5,310 bases of DNA. It comes from Vulcanimicrobiota bacterium. GTDB lineage: Bacteria > Vulcanimicrobiota > Vulcanimicrobiia > Vulcanimicrobiales > Vulcanimicrobiaceae. The notes below the pieces were generated by a model. That model made no database searches, was not told the DNA's origin, and saw only the letters and a program-made list of their open reading frames with translations. Position 1 is the first letter of the stretch, and each line of letters begins with the position of its first letter. Location: assembly GCA_019233165.1 (NCBI GenBank), contig JAFAMS010000130.1, positions 1-5,310 on the forward strand, given 5' to 3'. Below are positions 1-5,282 of this stretch, piece by piece. A program made the position numbers and the translations under genes.

Positions 1-2
1 AA

Positions 3-503
3 GGCGGTTTATTCATGGGGATGCTCAACGTCGGCCTGGGCATGGCGTTCGGCGGCCGCGGTTTCGGCCTGCGCGACCGCCTGGAAGGGAAGCCCGGGTA
101 TTCGCGGATGCGCAAGAAGAGCGAACGGAGCGGACCGCCGATCGAGCGCGTCGTCCCCGACAACGTGCTGACGTTCGATAAAGTCACCGACGTCTTCAAC
201 TCCGGAACGACGCACGACGAGGACCAGCCCTGCCACCTCCACGTCGCCGACACGACGATCTGCGCCGAGCGCTGCACCCGCGAATACGGAAATCCGTGCC
301 AATATTTTTGTCCGGCGGCCGTTTACGAGCCGCTCTTCGAGCTCAAGGGTGCGAACGGGCAAGGCGAGCGAGTCGAAGGCCGCTTGCAGATCAACTTCTC
401 GAACTGCGTCCACTGCAAGACGTGCGATATCATGGACCCCTACCAAATCATCACTTGGGTCCCGCCCCAAGGCGGAGAGGGACCGGTCTACACCGGGCTG
501 TAG
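3..503 (+). CDS. Electron transfer flavoprotein-ubiquinone oxidoreductase, C-terminal part (5' end outside window)
   Basis: Only the C-terminal ~167 residues of a protein that is usually about 550 residues are present; the reading frame enters open from the left edge, so the ATG at base 15 is internal. In this family, FAD and a [4Fe-4S] cluster carry electrons from reduced ETF to membrane ubiquinone. Visible hallmarks, numbered from the ATG at 15, are the family signature [13 protein letters not shown] (residues 63-75), FCPAAVYE (98-105) and the cluster motif NCVHCKTCD (130-138), followed by [14 protein letters not shown]. The four expected cluster ligands are C99, C131, C134 and C137. Four further cysteines (C73, C83, C87, C95) lie just before C99, which the classical mitochondrial-type sequence as I recall it lacks. 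The flavin and quinone domains lie outside the window. The TAG is followed after 11 bases by thiS, suggesting one transcript. Family assignment is firm. Confidence 0.93.
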   Translation, partial: GGLFMGMLNVGLGMAFGGRGFGLRDRLEGKPGYSRMRKKSERSGPPIERVVPDNVLTFDKVTDVFNSGTTHDEDQPCHLHVADTTICAERCTREYGNPCQYFCPAAVYEPLFELKGANGQGERVEGRLQINFSNCVHCKTCDIMDPYQIITWVPPQGGEGPVYTGL

Positions 504-514
504 GCTCCCGGCGC

Positions 515-718
515 ATGAAGACGCTCGTCAACGGGGAGGAACGCGAGTTTGCCGCCGGAGCGACGCTCGCCGAGATCCTCGAGCAACTCGGGATTCGAGA
601 AGAACGCGGGATCGCGGTCGCAGTGAACGATGCAGTCGTTCCGCGCGCCGACCATCGCCGCTTCCATCCGCGCGACGGGGACGCAATCGAGATCATTCAC
701 GCCGTCGGAGGCGGCTAG
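515..718 (+). CDS. thiS: ThiS, sulfur carrier protein for thiamin thiazole synthesis
   Basis: A 67-residue protein, the normal size for ThiS, with the ubiquitin-like (beta-grasp) pattern [10 protein letters not shown] at the start, an [12 protein letters not shown] helix (residues 16-27), the strand [12 protein letters not shown] (33-44) and [14 protein letters not shown] at the end. In the family, the C-terminal Gly-Gly is adenylated by ThiF and converted to a thiocarboxylate, which donates sulfur to ThiG; this copy ends in three glycines. The ATG lies 11 bases after the ETF-QO stop and has no clear Shine-Dalgarno sequence, so translation is probably coupled to the upstream gene. It is followed directly by thiG, the classical pairing. 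No thiF, thiO or thiH is in the window, so activation and the glycine-derived precursor must come from elsewhere. The frame is open further upstream, but that extension has Arg-rich shadow composition and overlaps ETF-QO, so the ATG at 515 is preferred. Confidence 0.93.
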   Translation: MKTLVNGEEREFAAGATLAEILEQLGIREERGIAVAVNDAVVPRADHRRFHPRDGDAIEIIHAVGGG

Positions 719-724
719 AGAAGG
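719..724 (+). promoter_or_regulatory. Ribosome binding site of thiG
   Basis: AGAAGG sits directly after the thiS stop codon and 5 bases before the thiG ATG. It fixes the start at 730 and indicates that thiG has its own ribosome loading site although only 11 bases separate the two genes. Confidence 0.7.
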
Positions 725-729
725 CGACG

Positions 730-1524
730 ATGCAGGATCAGGCACTGAAGATCGGCACCCACGAGTTCACGTCCCGGCTGATCGTCGGGACGGGCAAGTA
801 TCCGAACCTCGATATCATGCGCGAAGCGCATCGCGCCTCCGGCGCGCAGCTCGTGACGGTCGCGATCCGTCGCATCCATCTCGACGACCCCACCGGGAAG
901 ACGCTGATCGACTACATCGATCGATCCGTCTACCAGATTTTGCCGAACACCGCCGGTTGCTACAACGCGAAGGAAGCGATCGTCACCGCCCGGCTCGCAC
1001 GCGAAGCGCTCGGCACCGACTTGATCAAGCTCGAAGTCATCGGCGACAACGAAACGTTGTATCCCGACACGCGCGAGACGCTGATCGCGGCCGAAGCGCT
1101 GGTCAAAGACGGCTTCACGGTGCTGCCGTACATCGTCGACGATCCGGTCGCGTGTCAACGGCTCGAAGCGCTCGGGTGTGCGGCGGTGATGCCGCTGGCG
1201 GCTCCGATCGGAAGCGGCCTGGGAGTTTGCAATCCCTATTCGATTCGTATCATCAAGGAGCGAGCGAAAGTCCCCGTGATCGTCGACGCAGGGGTCGGGA
1301 CGGCGAGCGACGCGACGCTCGCAATGGAGCTCGGCATCGATGCGCTTTTGATGAACACGGGGATCGCCGCCGCGAAGGATCCGGTCTTGATGGCGCACGC
1401 GATGAAGCTGGCGGTCGAGGCCGGTCGCGCGGCATATCTCGCCGGCCGAATGCAGAAACGGCTCTACGCAAACGCGTCGAGTCCGATGGCCGACCTGATC
1501 GCAGTCGAAGCGAGAGGATCCTAG
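730..1524 (+). CDS. thiG: ThiG, thiazole synthase
   Basis: A 264-residue protein, full length for the family. ThiG is a cytosolic TIM-barrel enzyme that condenses 1-deoxy-D-xylulose 5-phosphate, dehydroglycine and the ThiS thiocarboxylate into the thiazole phosphate of thiamin. Visible landmarks are [10 protein letters not shown] (residues 15-24), [10 protein letters not shown] (71-80), the catalytic lysine in LIKLEVIGD (K100, expected to form the Schiff base with the sugar phosphate), [16 protein letters not shown] (154-169), and the phosphate-binding [11 protein letters not shown] (185-195) followed by [11 protein letters not shown] (208-218). The start ATG is preceded by AGAAGG. The gene completes a thiS-thiG pair downstream of ETF-QO. 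Its TAG is the plus-strand reading of a CTAG that also ends the convergent methyltransferase, so there is no room for a separate terminator. I saw no TPP riboswitch signature upstream, though the 5' end of the transcript is outside the window. No key residue is missing. Confidence 0.96.
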   Translation: MQDQALKIGTHEFTSRLIVGTGKYPNLDIMREAHRASGAQLVTVAIRRIHLDDPTGKTLIDYIDRSVYQILPNTAGCYNAKEAIVTARLAREALGTDLIKLEVIGDNETLYPDTRETLIAAEALVKDGFTVLPYIVDDPVACQRLEALGCAAVMPLAAPIGSGLGVCNPYSIRIIKERAKVPVIVDAGVGTASDATLAMELGIDALLMNTGIAAAKDPVLMAHAMKLAVEAGRAAYLAGRMQKRLYANASSPMADLIAVEARGS

Positions 1525-2111
1525 CGGCCTTTCCGCACCTCGACGAACCAGTGGACTTTCCCCGGTGGCTCGTCGGAGAGATGCGCCCACTTGCCGACGA
1601 TCGCGTCGACTGCGACTTCTTCGGCACAGACGATCTCGAGCGGGCGCAAAACATCGAGCAAGGCATCCCGGTCGAAGTACGCGTGCGGGACGCCGATCTC
1701 GGCGCCCTCGCCGGGCGCGAAGGTGTGTGCATCGAGCTGGTCGCCGAAGCCGTAGCGCACGTCCTGAATCGAGCCGAAGGTCAGAAACGCCGGCGCCTCG
1801 GGGCGCAGGACGCGAGCCAGCTCGGCGATCCCCGACCGAATCTTCGCAGCCGTCCCGTGGAGATAGGCGTGCGTCGAGAGCGCTCCGTCGAGCTCCCGCG
1901 CCGCGAAGGGGAGCTGGGTGTACGGCTTTTCGTCCTCGACGGCGACGACGGTGAGTCCGGCCGCCGTGAGCGCGCGCGAATTCCGTCCGCTGCCGTCCCC
2001 GACGACGGCGACCGTCCTCCCCTTCCCGACGGTCTCGTAAAGCCGCCGCGCCAAGGGGTGCGCGGGCGCGAAAATGGCGGAGATGGGGTCCGACGAAGAA
2101 GGCTCAGCCAT
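1521..2111 (-). CDS. Class I SAM-dependent methyltransferase (TehB-like), substrate unknown
   Basis: A 196-residue protein from the ATG at 2111. It has the Rossmann-type plan of class I methyltransferases: glycine-rich motif [16 protein letters not shown] (residues 34-48), strand two ending in an acidic residue (VVAVEDE, 55-61), and [16 protein letters not shown] (95-110), equivalent to the usual 'RvLkPGG' segment before strand five. It ends with [20 protein letters not shown], and this pattern of an aromatic-rich segment and a closing HW strand resembles TehB-like small-molecule methyltransferases. The substrate cannot be read from the sequence. An in-frame ATG 18 bases upstream (2129) is less likely because it has no ribosome site, whereas the ATG at 2111 is preceded by AGGGA (2120-2116). 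The gene is flanked head-to-head by the channel gene and tail-to-tail by thiG, overlapping both by a few bases. It is probably a single-gene transcript whose promoter must lie inside the channel coding region. Confidence 0.85.
   Translation of the reverse strand: MAEPSSSDPISAIFAPAHPLARRLYETVGKGRTVAVVGDGSGRNSRALTAAGLTVVAVEDEKPYTQLPFAARELDGALSTHAYLHGTAAKIRSGIAELARVLRPEAPAFLTFGSIQDVRYGFGDQLDAHTFAPGEGAEIGVPHAYFDRDALLDVLRPLEIVCAEEVAVDAIVGKWAHLSDEPPGKVHWFVEVRKGR
2095..2102 (+). promoter_or_regulatory. Ribosome binding site of the RCK-channel gene
   Basis: GAAGAAGG ends 7 bases before the ATG at 2110 and decides that start over the in-frame ATGs at 2074 and 2083, neither of which has a properly spaced site. 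The element lies inside the 5' coding end of the minus-strand methyltransferase. Confidence 0.65.
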
Positions 2112-3825
2112 GGCTTCCCTGCCTCTCATTTTGGTCGTGGGCGGCGACGAGCTTGCCTTGCGCGTGACCGAAGAGTTGTGCGCGACGCAAGGTCATCGCG
2201 TCGCCTTGATGTGGAACCACGATCCGGAGCTGGCGAAGCAGATCGAACGTTTGGGCGCCCAGTTCTTGGGGTTCCCGCCCAACGACTTCGACGCGCTCCG
2301 TGCGGCAGGCGTCTCGGAAGCGGCATCGATCATGACGCTCTCCGACGACGACCGGCTCAACCTGCAAGTTGCCCTCAAAGCGCGCGACCTCAATCCGAAC
2401 ATTCGCGTCGTGCTGCGGCAATTCAATCGGCAACTCGGCCGTAAGATCGCGCAGAATCTTCCCGACTGTTCCGTCGTCTCGCTCTCCGGTCATGCGGCCG
2501 CGACGTTCGCCGCTTGCGCGATCGACCGCTCGGTGTTTTATGCGGTGCAGTTTCCCGATCTGGACGGCCCGCTCGTCGCCTTCGCCCGCCGGACCGCTTC
2601 GACGTTCGGCGCCTCGCTCGGACAGACGATCGCGCAGCTCGAGGCGACCCACGACATCCGCGTCGTCGGCTACAACGGGATCGATAGCTTCATCCCCGGG
2701 ATCATCCCGCGACCCGACGACGAGCTCGTCATCTTCGGCGAGATCAAGACGCTCGAGAAGCTGGTCCCACAGCGGGAGGTCAAAGCCGAATCGAAGCCTT
2801 TCGCGGAGACCTCAGCCGAGTGGCGCCGCAACGCGCTGCTCTCGATGCGGCGAATCGATCCGATCATCCGTTCTATTTTGATCACGGTCGTTGCTCTGGT
2901 CGCCGTTTTCACCGTCTATTACTCGTTTGCGCTGCACAAGAACGCCGTAGTCTCGCTGTACTTCGTCCTCACCACGATGACCTCGACGGGGTACGGCGAC
3001 ATTACGCCGCTCGACGCCGGGCCGTTCCCGATGCTCTTGGCGAACGGCATGATGATCATCGGCGTCGCCTTTACCGGAATCTTCATCGCGTTCATGACGG
3101 AGCGGATCACGCGGGCGCAATACGTCGCGACGCGGGGCGTGCGAAAGATTCGCGACAAGGGACATATCATCGTCTGCGGCACGGGACAGGTCGGGACGCG
3201 CGTCATCGACTATTTGATCGATCTCCAGCAAAAAGTCGTCGTCGTCGACCCCGATCCCGATCCGACGATCGTCGACCGCGTGCGCAACCGGGACTTTGCG
3301 CTCCTGACAGGCGATGCGACCCGCGAGGAGGTCCTCGCCATGTGCAATTTGGCGAACGCGCACTCACTCGTCGCGCTCACCGGAAACGACACGGCGAACC
3401 TCGAGGTAGCGCTCGGTGCGCGCGTATTGAATCCCGATCTTTCCGTCGTGATGCGCGTGCAGGACGAAACGTTTGCCGGCTTGATCGAACATCAGTTCAC
3501 GCTCGACCGAACGTTCTCGACCTCACAGCTCTCCGCACCGGGGTTTGCGGGTCTTTCGCGCTTCCCCGGGACCCGCGGTCGGATCGGCTACGGCGACGAG
3601 ACGTATAACGTCGGCGAGCGGCTGCAAGGCGAGGTTCCGCAGCCGCCGCCGGCCCAGGACTGCATCCCGCTCTGCGTCTGGCGCGCTGGCGCGCTGGTCC
3701 TGATCGACGACTTCGAGCAGATGAAGCCGTACGACCGGCTCTTGTTCTTGGTCCCGCTGTCGCAGTTCAAGATGAAGCCTGCGGAGCCGAAGGAGGCCGA
3801 GATGGAACCGGCCGTGACAGGTTAA
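2110..3825 (+). CDS. Two-helix potassium-channel-like membrane protein with RCK (TrkA-N) domains on both sides of the pore
   Basis: A 571-residue protein in three parts. Residues 1-218 form an N-terminal RCK-like region: a Rossmann fold beginning LPLILVVGGDELALRV (4-19), then a probable RCK-C-like half from about 142 to 218. Residues 247-334 form the pore unit: a membrane helix about 252-274, a pore helix and selectivity filter TMTSTGYGD (289-297), and a second helix about 304-328. Residues 350-550 form a second RCK region with an intact nucleotide-binding motif VCGTGQVG (355-362), the acidic end of strand two in VVVVDPD (D380) and LLTGDATREEVL (398-409), then an RCK-C-like half and a charged tail. 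Proteins with this filter and RCK domains are tetrameric K+ channels gated by cytosolic ligands such as NAD(H), nucleotides or Ca2+; an inner-membrane K+ channel is inferred here. In the N-terminal domain the GxGxxG motif is degenerate (GGDELA) and the acidic residue after strand two is missing (VALMWNHD), so that copy may not bind a dinucleotide. The gene is divergent from the methyltransferase with overlapping start codons. Confidence 0.9.
   Translation: MASLPLILVVGGDELALRVTEELCATQGHRVALMWNHDPELAKQIERLGAQFLGFPPNDFDALRAAGVSEAASIMTLSDDDRLNLQVALKARDLNPNIRVVLRQFNRQLGRKIAQNLPDCSVVSLSGHAAATFAACAIDRSVFYAVQFPDLDGPLVAFARRTASTFGASLGQTIAQLEATHDIRVVGYNGIDSFIPGIIPRPDDELVIFGEIKTLEKLVPQREVKAESKPFAETSAEWRRNALLSMRRIDPIIRSILITVVALVAVFTVYYSFALHKNAVVSLYFVLTTMTSTGYGDITPLDAGPFPMLLANGMMIIGVAFTGIFIAFMTERITRAQYVATRGVRKIRDKGHIIVCGTGQVGTRVIDYLIDLQQKVVVVDPDPDPTIVDRVRNRDFALLTGDATREEVLAMCNLANAHSLVALTGNDTANLEVALGARVLNPDLSVVMRVQDETFAGLIEHQFTLDRTFSTSQLSAPGFAGLSRFPGTRGRIGYGDETYNVGERLQGEVPQPPPAQDCIPLCVWRAGALVLIDDFEQMKPYDRLLFLVPLSQFKMKPAEPKEAEMEPAVTG
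2116..2120 (-). promoter_or_regulatory. Ribosome binding site of the methyltransferase gene
   Basis: AGGGA on the minus strand ends 4 bases before the ATG at 2111; a second purine stretch, GAGAGG, lies just upstream (2127-2122). Both are inside the start of the divergent channel coding sequence. This favours the 2111 start over the in-frame ATG at 2129, which has no purine-rich stretch before it. Confidence 0.45.
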
Positions 3826-3841
3826 AGGGAGCCCGCTTGCT

Positions 3842-3847
3842 TAATAT
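3842..3847 (+). promoter_or_regulatory. Possible -10 element upstream of the peroxiredoxin gene
   Basis: TAATAT stands in a short AT-rich patch in the 46-base gap between the channel stop and the peroxiredoxin start. A weak -35 candidate, GTTAAA (3821-3826), precedes it at a 15-base spacing; GTGACA (3814-3819) would be 22 bases away, which is too far. If it is real, the leader would be only about 20 bases long and the peroxiredoxin could be expressed independently of the channel. The evidence is the -10 match and the local composition only. Confidence 0.3.
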
Positions 3848-3860
3848 GCTTTCAAAGCTC

Positions 3861-3865
3861 GAGGG
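3861..3865 (+). promoter_or_regulatory. Ribosome binding site of the peroxiredoxin gene
   Basis: GAGGG ends 6 bases before the GTG at 3872. It supports the non-ATG start; the ATG at 3846 is in another frame. Confidence 0.65.
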
Positions 3866-3871
3866 TTCTTC

Positions 3872-4324
3872 GTGCTAGCCGCAGGCGACCGCGTCCCGGA
3901 CGCCGTCGCCAAAAACGAAGCCGGAGAGGAGGTGTCGCTCAACGCACTCGCGGCCGTTCGGACCGTGTTGTATTTCTACCCGAAAGCCGACACGCCCGGA
4001 TGCACCAACGAGTCGCAACAATTTCGAGACCTTTATGCAAAGTTCAAAAAGAAGGGCGTCGAGGTCGTAGGCGTCAGCCGCGACGACGTCGCCGCCCAGC
4101 GGAAGTTCAGAGAGAAGTACGGACTTCCGTTTCACCTCCTGGCAGACACCGACTCGGCGATTTGCGACGGCTTCGGAGTAATCGTCGAAAAGAACATGTA
4201 TGGAAAGAAGTCGCTCGGTATACAACGCTCCACGTTCGTTCTCCAGAACGGAAAGGTAGTCAAAGCCTGGCCGAAAGTCTCGGTCGAGGGCCACGCCGCA
4301 GAGGTGTTGGCATCGCTCAGCTAG
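3872..4324 (+). CDS. bcp: Peroxiredoxin of the Bcp/PrxQ type (thiol peroxidase)
   Basis: A 150-residue protein, the usual length for Bcp/PrxQ, starting at GTG with a GAGGG ribosome site. It has the thioredoxin fold of peroxiredoxins: LYFYPKADTPGCTNESQQFR (residues 33-52) contains the peroxidatic cysteine C44 in the PxxxTPGC motif, and GIQRSTFVL (116-124) contains the conserved active-site arginine R119. The family reduces hydrogen peroxide and organic hydroperoxides in the cytosol, using thioredoxin or a similar donor. The resolving cysteine found five residues after the peroxidatic one in many Bcp proteins is absent (Q49). The only other cysteine is C98, in SAICDGFGV, which may serve as an alternative resolving residue; otherwise the enzyme would work in a one-cysteine mode. 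It lies 46 bases after the channel gene, and its stop overlaps the probable N-terminal coding region of the next gene, which suggests co-transcription with that hydrolase. Confidence 0.95.
   Translation: MLAAGDRVPDAVAKNEAGEEVSLNALAAVRTVLYFYPKADTPGCTNESQQFRDLYAKFKKKGVEVVGVSRDDVAAQRKFREKYGLPFHLLADTDSAICDGFGVIVEKNMYGKKSLGIQRSTFVLQNGKVVKAWPKVSVEGHAAEVLASLS
4301..4306 (+). promoter_or_regulatory. Shine-Dalgarno-like sequence near the end of the peroxiredoxin gene
   Basis: GAGGTG is a strong match to the anti-Shine-Dalgarno complement. It lies 5 bases before an ATC (4312) in the hydrolase frame. It also encodes Glu-Val of the peroxiredoxin, so it could be coincidental. It is the only recognisable ribosome site near the expected hydrolase N-terminus. 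Confidence 0.35.
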
Positions 4325-5091
4325 CGCGGCTCGCCCTCACGGTCCTCGGATCGAGCTCTTCGATCCCGCGGCCCTCGCGAGCGTGCAGTTCGTATCTCAT
4401 ATCGGGCGGCGAGCAGTCGGTCATTTTCGACATGGGCTCGGGCTCGTTCGCGAACATGCGCGAGCATCTCGACTACGACTTGATCGATCACATCGTGATC
4501 AGCCACATGCACGCCGATCACTTCTTCGACGTCATTCCGCTCCGCTACGCTCTCTTGTACGGTCCGCGCAAGCGCGAAACGAAAGTGAAGCTGTGGCTAC
4601 CGCCGGGCGGTGAGACGCAGCTACGCGAGCTCTGCGCGTCGTTTGCCGACGAAGGCGCGGGCGATTTCCTCAAGGTCTTCGAGATCGGAACCTACGACCC
4701 GAAGCGCTCCCTGCGCCTCGCCGACGCGACGATCTCCTTTTGCCCGACCCGGCACTACATCCCGACCTTCGCGCTCCGCTACGAAAACGAAGGCACGATC
4801 ATCACCTACTCGGCCGACACCGCACCCGACGAAAACGTCGCCAAGCACGCCGACGACAGCAAGCTCTTCATCTGCGAAGCCACGCTGACCGCCAACGAGG
4901 TCGAACACGGGATGCGCGGCCACTCCTCCGCCCGCGAAGCCGCCGAGATGGCCCGCAAAGCCGGCGTCGAGCACCTCCTCCTCTCGCACTATCCGTCCGA
5001 AGCGACGCAAGAAGAACTCATCCTCCACGCACGGAGCGTCTTCAACGGCAAGATAACCGTCGCGGACGACCACGCTCGAATGGCACTCTAG
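4312..5091 (+). CDS. Metallo-beta-lactamase-fold hydrolase, RNase Z-like; start codon not canonical
   Basis: About 259 residues if read from the ATC at 4312. The fold begins at LTVLGSSSSIPRP (residues 9-21), which in relatives comes within a few residues of the initiator Met. The metal site looks complete: SHMHADH (64-70; H65, H67, D69, H70), H148 in PTRHYIPT, D169 in TYSADTAP and H226 in LLLSHYPSE, in the order seen in the RNase Z/phosphodiesterase branch. It has no obvious exosite arm of true tRNase Z, so it is better called an RNase Z-like hydrolase, perhaps a phosphodiesterase, of unknown substrate. The frame contains no ATG, GTG or TTG between about 4160 and the start of the conserved fold; the first later ATG, in IFDMGSG, would remove the first strands. 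A GAGGTG at 4301 followed by ATC at 4312 is the best visible candidate; other options are an unusual start nearby, a -1 frameshift from the peroxiredoxin or a single-base assembly error. Family assignment is firm, the exact start is not. Confidence 0.85.
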   Translation: MAQLARLALTVLGSSSSIPRPSRACSSYLISGGEQSVIFDMGSGSFANMREHLDYDLIDHIVISHMHADHFFDVIPLRYALLYGPRKRETKVKLWLPPGGETQLRELCASFADEGAGDFLKVFEIGTYDPKRSLRLADATISFCPTRHYIPTFALRYENEGTIITYSADTAPDENVAKHADDSKLFICEATLTANEVEHGMRGHSSAREAAEMARKAGVEHLLLSHYPSEATQEELILHARSVFNGKITVADDHARMAL

Positions 5092-5271
5092 CCGCCTTTT
5101 TTCCGCACGTTGCCGGGCAGTGCGGGGCGTCGACATTCCGCTAGGGAGACGCCACGCGTTTTTCCTCGTGGAAAACGCGCAGCTTGACGACTTTCGCGCT
5201 CCCGCCATCCTGGCTCCGCGCGAAAGCTCGACACTCCTACGCGGAACGTCGCCACCCCGCACCGCCCTCGA
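5092..5271 (+). other. Probable non-coding stretch after the hydrolase gene, rich in hairpins
   Basis: No gene is convincing here. A run of six T (5097-5102) follows the hydrolase stop but has no stable stem before it. The rest is dominated by inverted repeats, described in the hairpin entry. One forward frame is open from a GTG at 5120 to the window edge, but it has no ribosome site, no recognisable domain and a codon composition not clearly better than the other frames. No tRNA or rRNA signature is visible. Confidence 0.5.
5103..5230 (+). other. Cluster of four tandem hairpins, candidate structured RNA or leader element
   Basis: Four inverted repeats follow one another with almost no space between them. 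H1, 5103-5125: CCGCAC pairs with GTGCGG (6 bp), with an inner TGC/GCA stem. H2, 5126-5153: GGCGTC pairs with GACGCC (6 bp), with an inner TCC/GGA stem. H3, 5155-5179: CGCGTTTTTCC pairs with GGAAAACGCG (10 bp with one bulged T) around a TCGT loop. H4, 5188-5230: a perfect 9-bp stem CTTTCGCGC/GCGCGAAAG, extended outside by CGA/TCG past one bulged C, with an inner GCCA/TGGC stem-loop. None is directly followed by a T-tract, so none is a standard terminator. The position, after the hydrolase and before a possible next gene near 5272-5283, suits a 5' leader, a 3' UTR structure or an independent small RNA. I do not recognise a known riboswitch consensus. The strand is assumed, since inverted repeats fold on both. 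Confidence 0.5.
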
Positions 5272-5282
5272 TTGGAGAAGAA

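Noticed and set aside
715..1590. 291-codon minus-strand open frame opposite thiG
   Set aside because: It lies antisense to a firmly identified thiG, its composition is rich in Arg and Asp, and no motif is visible.
2074..2109. Longer channel N-terminus starting at ATG 2074 or 2083
   Set aside because: Neither start has a correctly spaced ribosome site, whereas 2110 has GAAGAAGG 7 bases upstream and begins right at the Rossmann strand.
630..2444. 604-codon plus-strand open frame crossing thiS, thiG, the methyltransferase and the channel start
   Set aside because: The translation is Arg/Asp/Ser-rich with no domain, and it runs through three well-supported genes in other frames or on the other strand. 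It is typical of an open shadow frame in high-GC DNA.
4000..4311. Upstream extension of the hydrolase frame to an ATG at 4000
   Set aside because: The extra ~100 residues are Arg-rich low-complexity sequence out of frame with the peroxiredoxin, and relatives begin at the LTVLG strand. The open frame is a shadow of the peroxiredoxin.
5082..5102. Intrinsic terminator after the hydrolase, using the T run at 5097-5102
   Set aside because: The only stem before the T run is GGC/GCC with 3 bp, and it ends 4 bases before the Ts. This is too weak to call.
5126..5163. H2 followed by TTTTT (5159-5163) as an intrinsic terminator
   Set aside because: Five bases separate the stem from the T run, and those Ts pair inside H3. 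Standard terminators have the T-tract directly after the stem.
5184..5212. TTGACG at 5184-5189 as a promoter -35 box
   Set aside because: No TATAAT-like hexamer lies 16-18 bases downstream, and the bases are next to, or inside, hairpin H4.
4621..5262. 213-codon minus-strand open frame opposite the hydrolase
   Set aside because: It is antisense to conserved metal-site motifs, its composition is skewed, and it has no recognisable domain.
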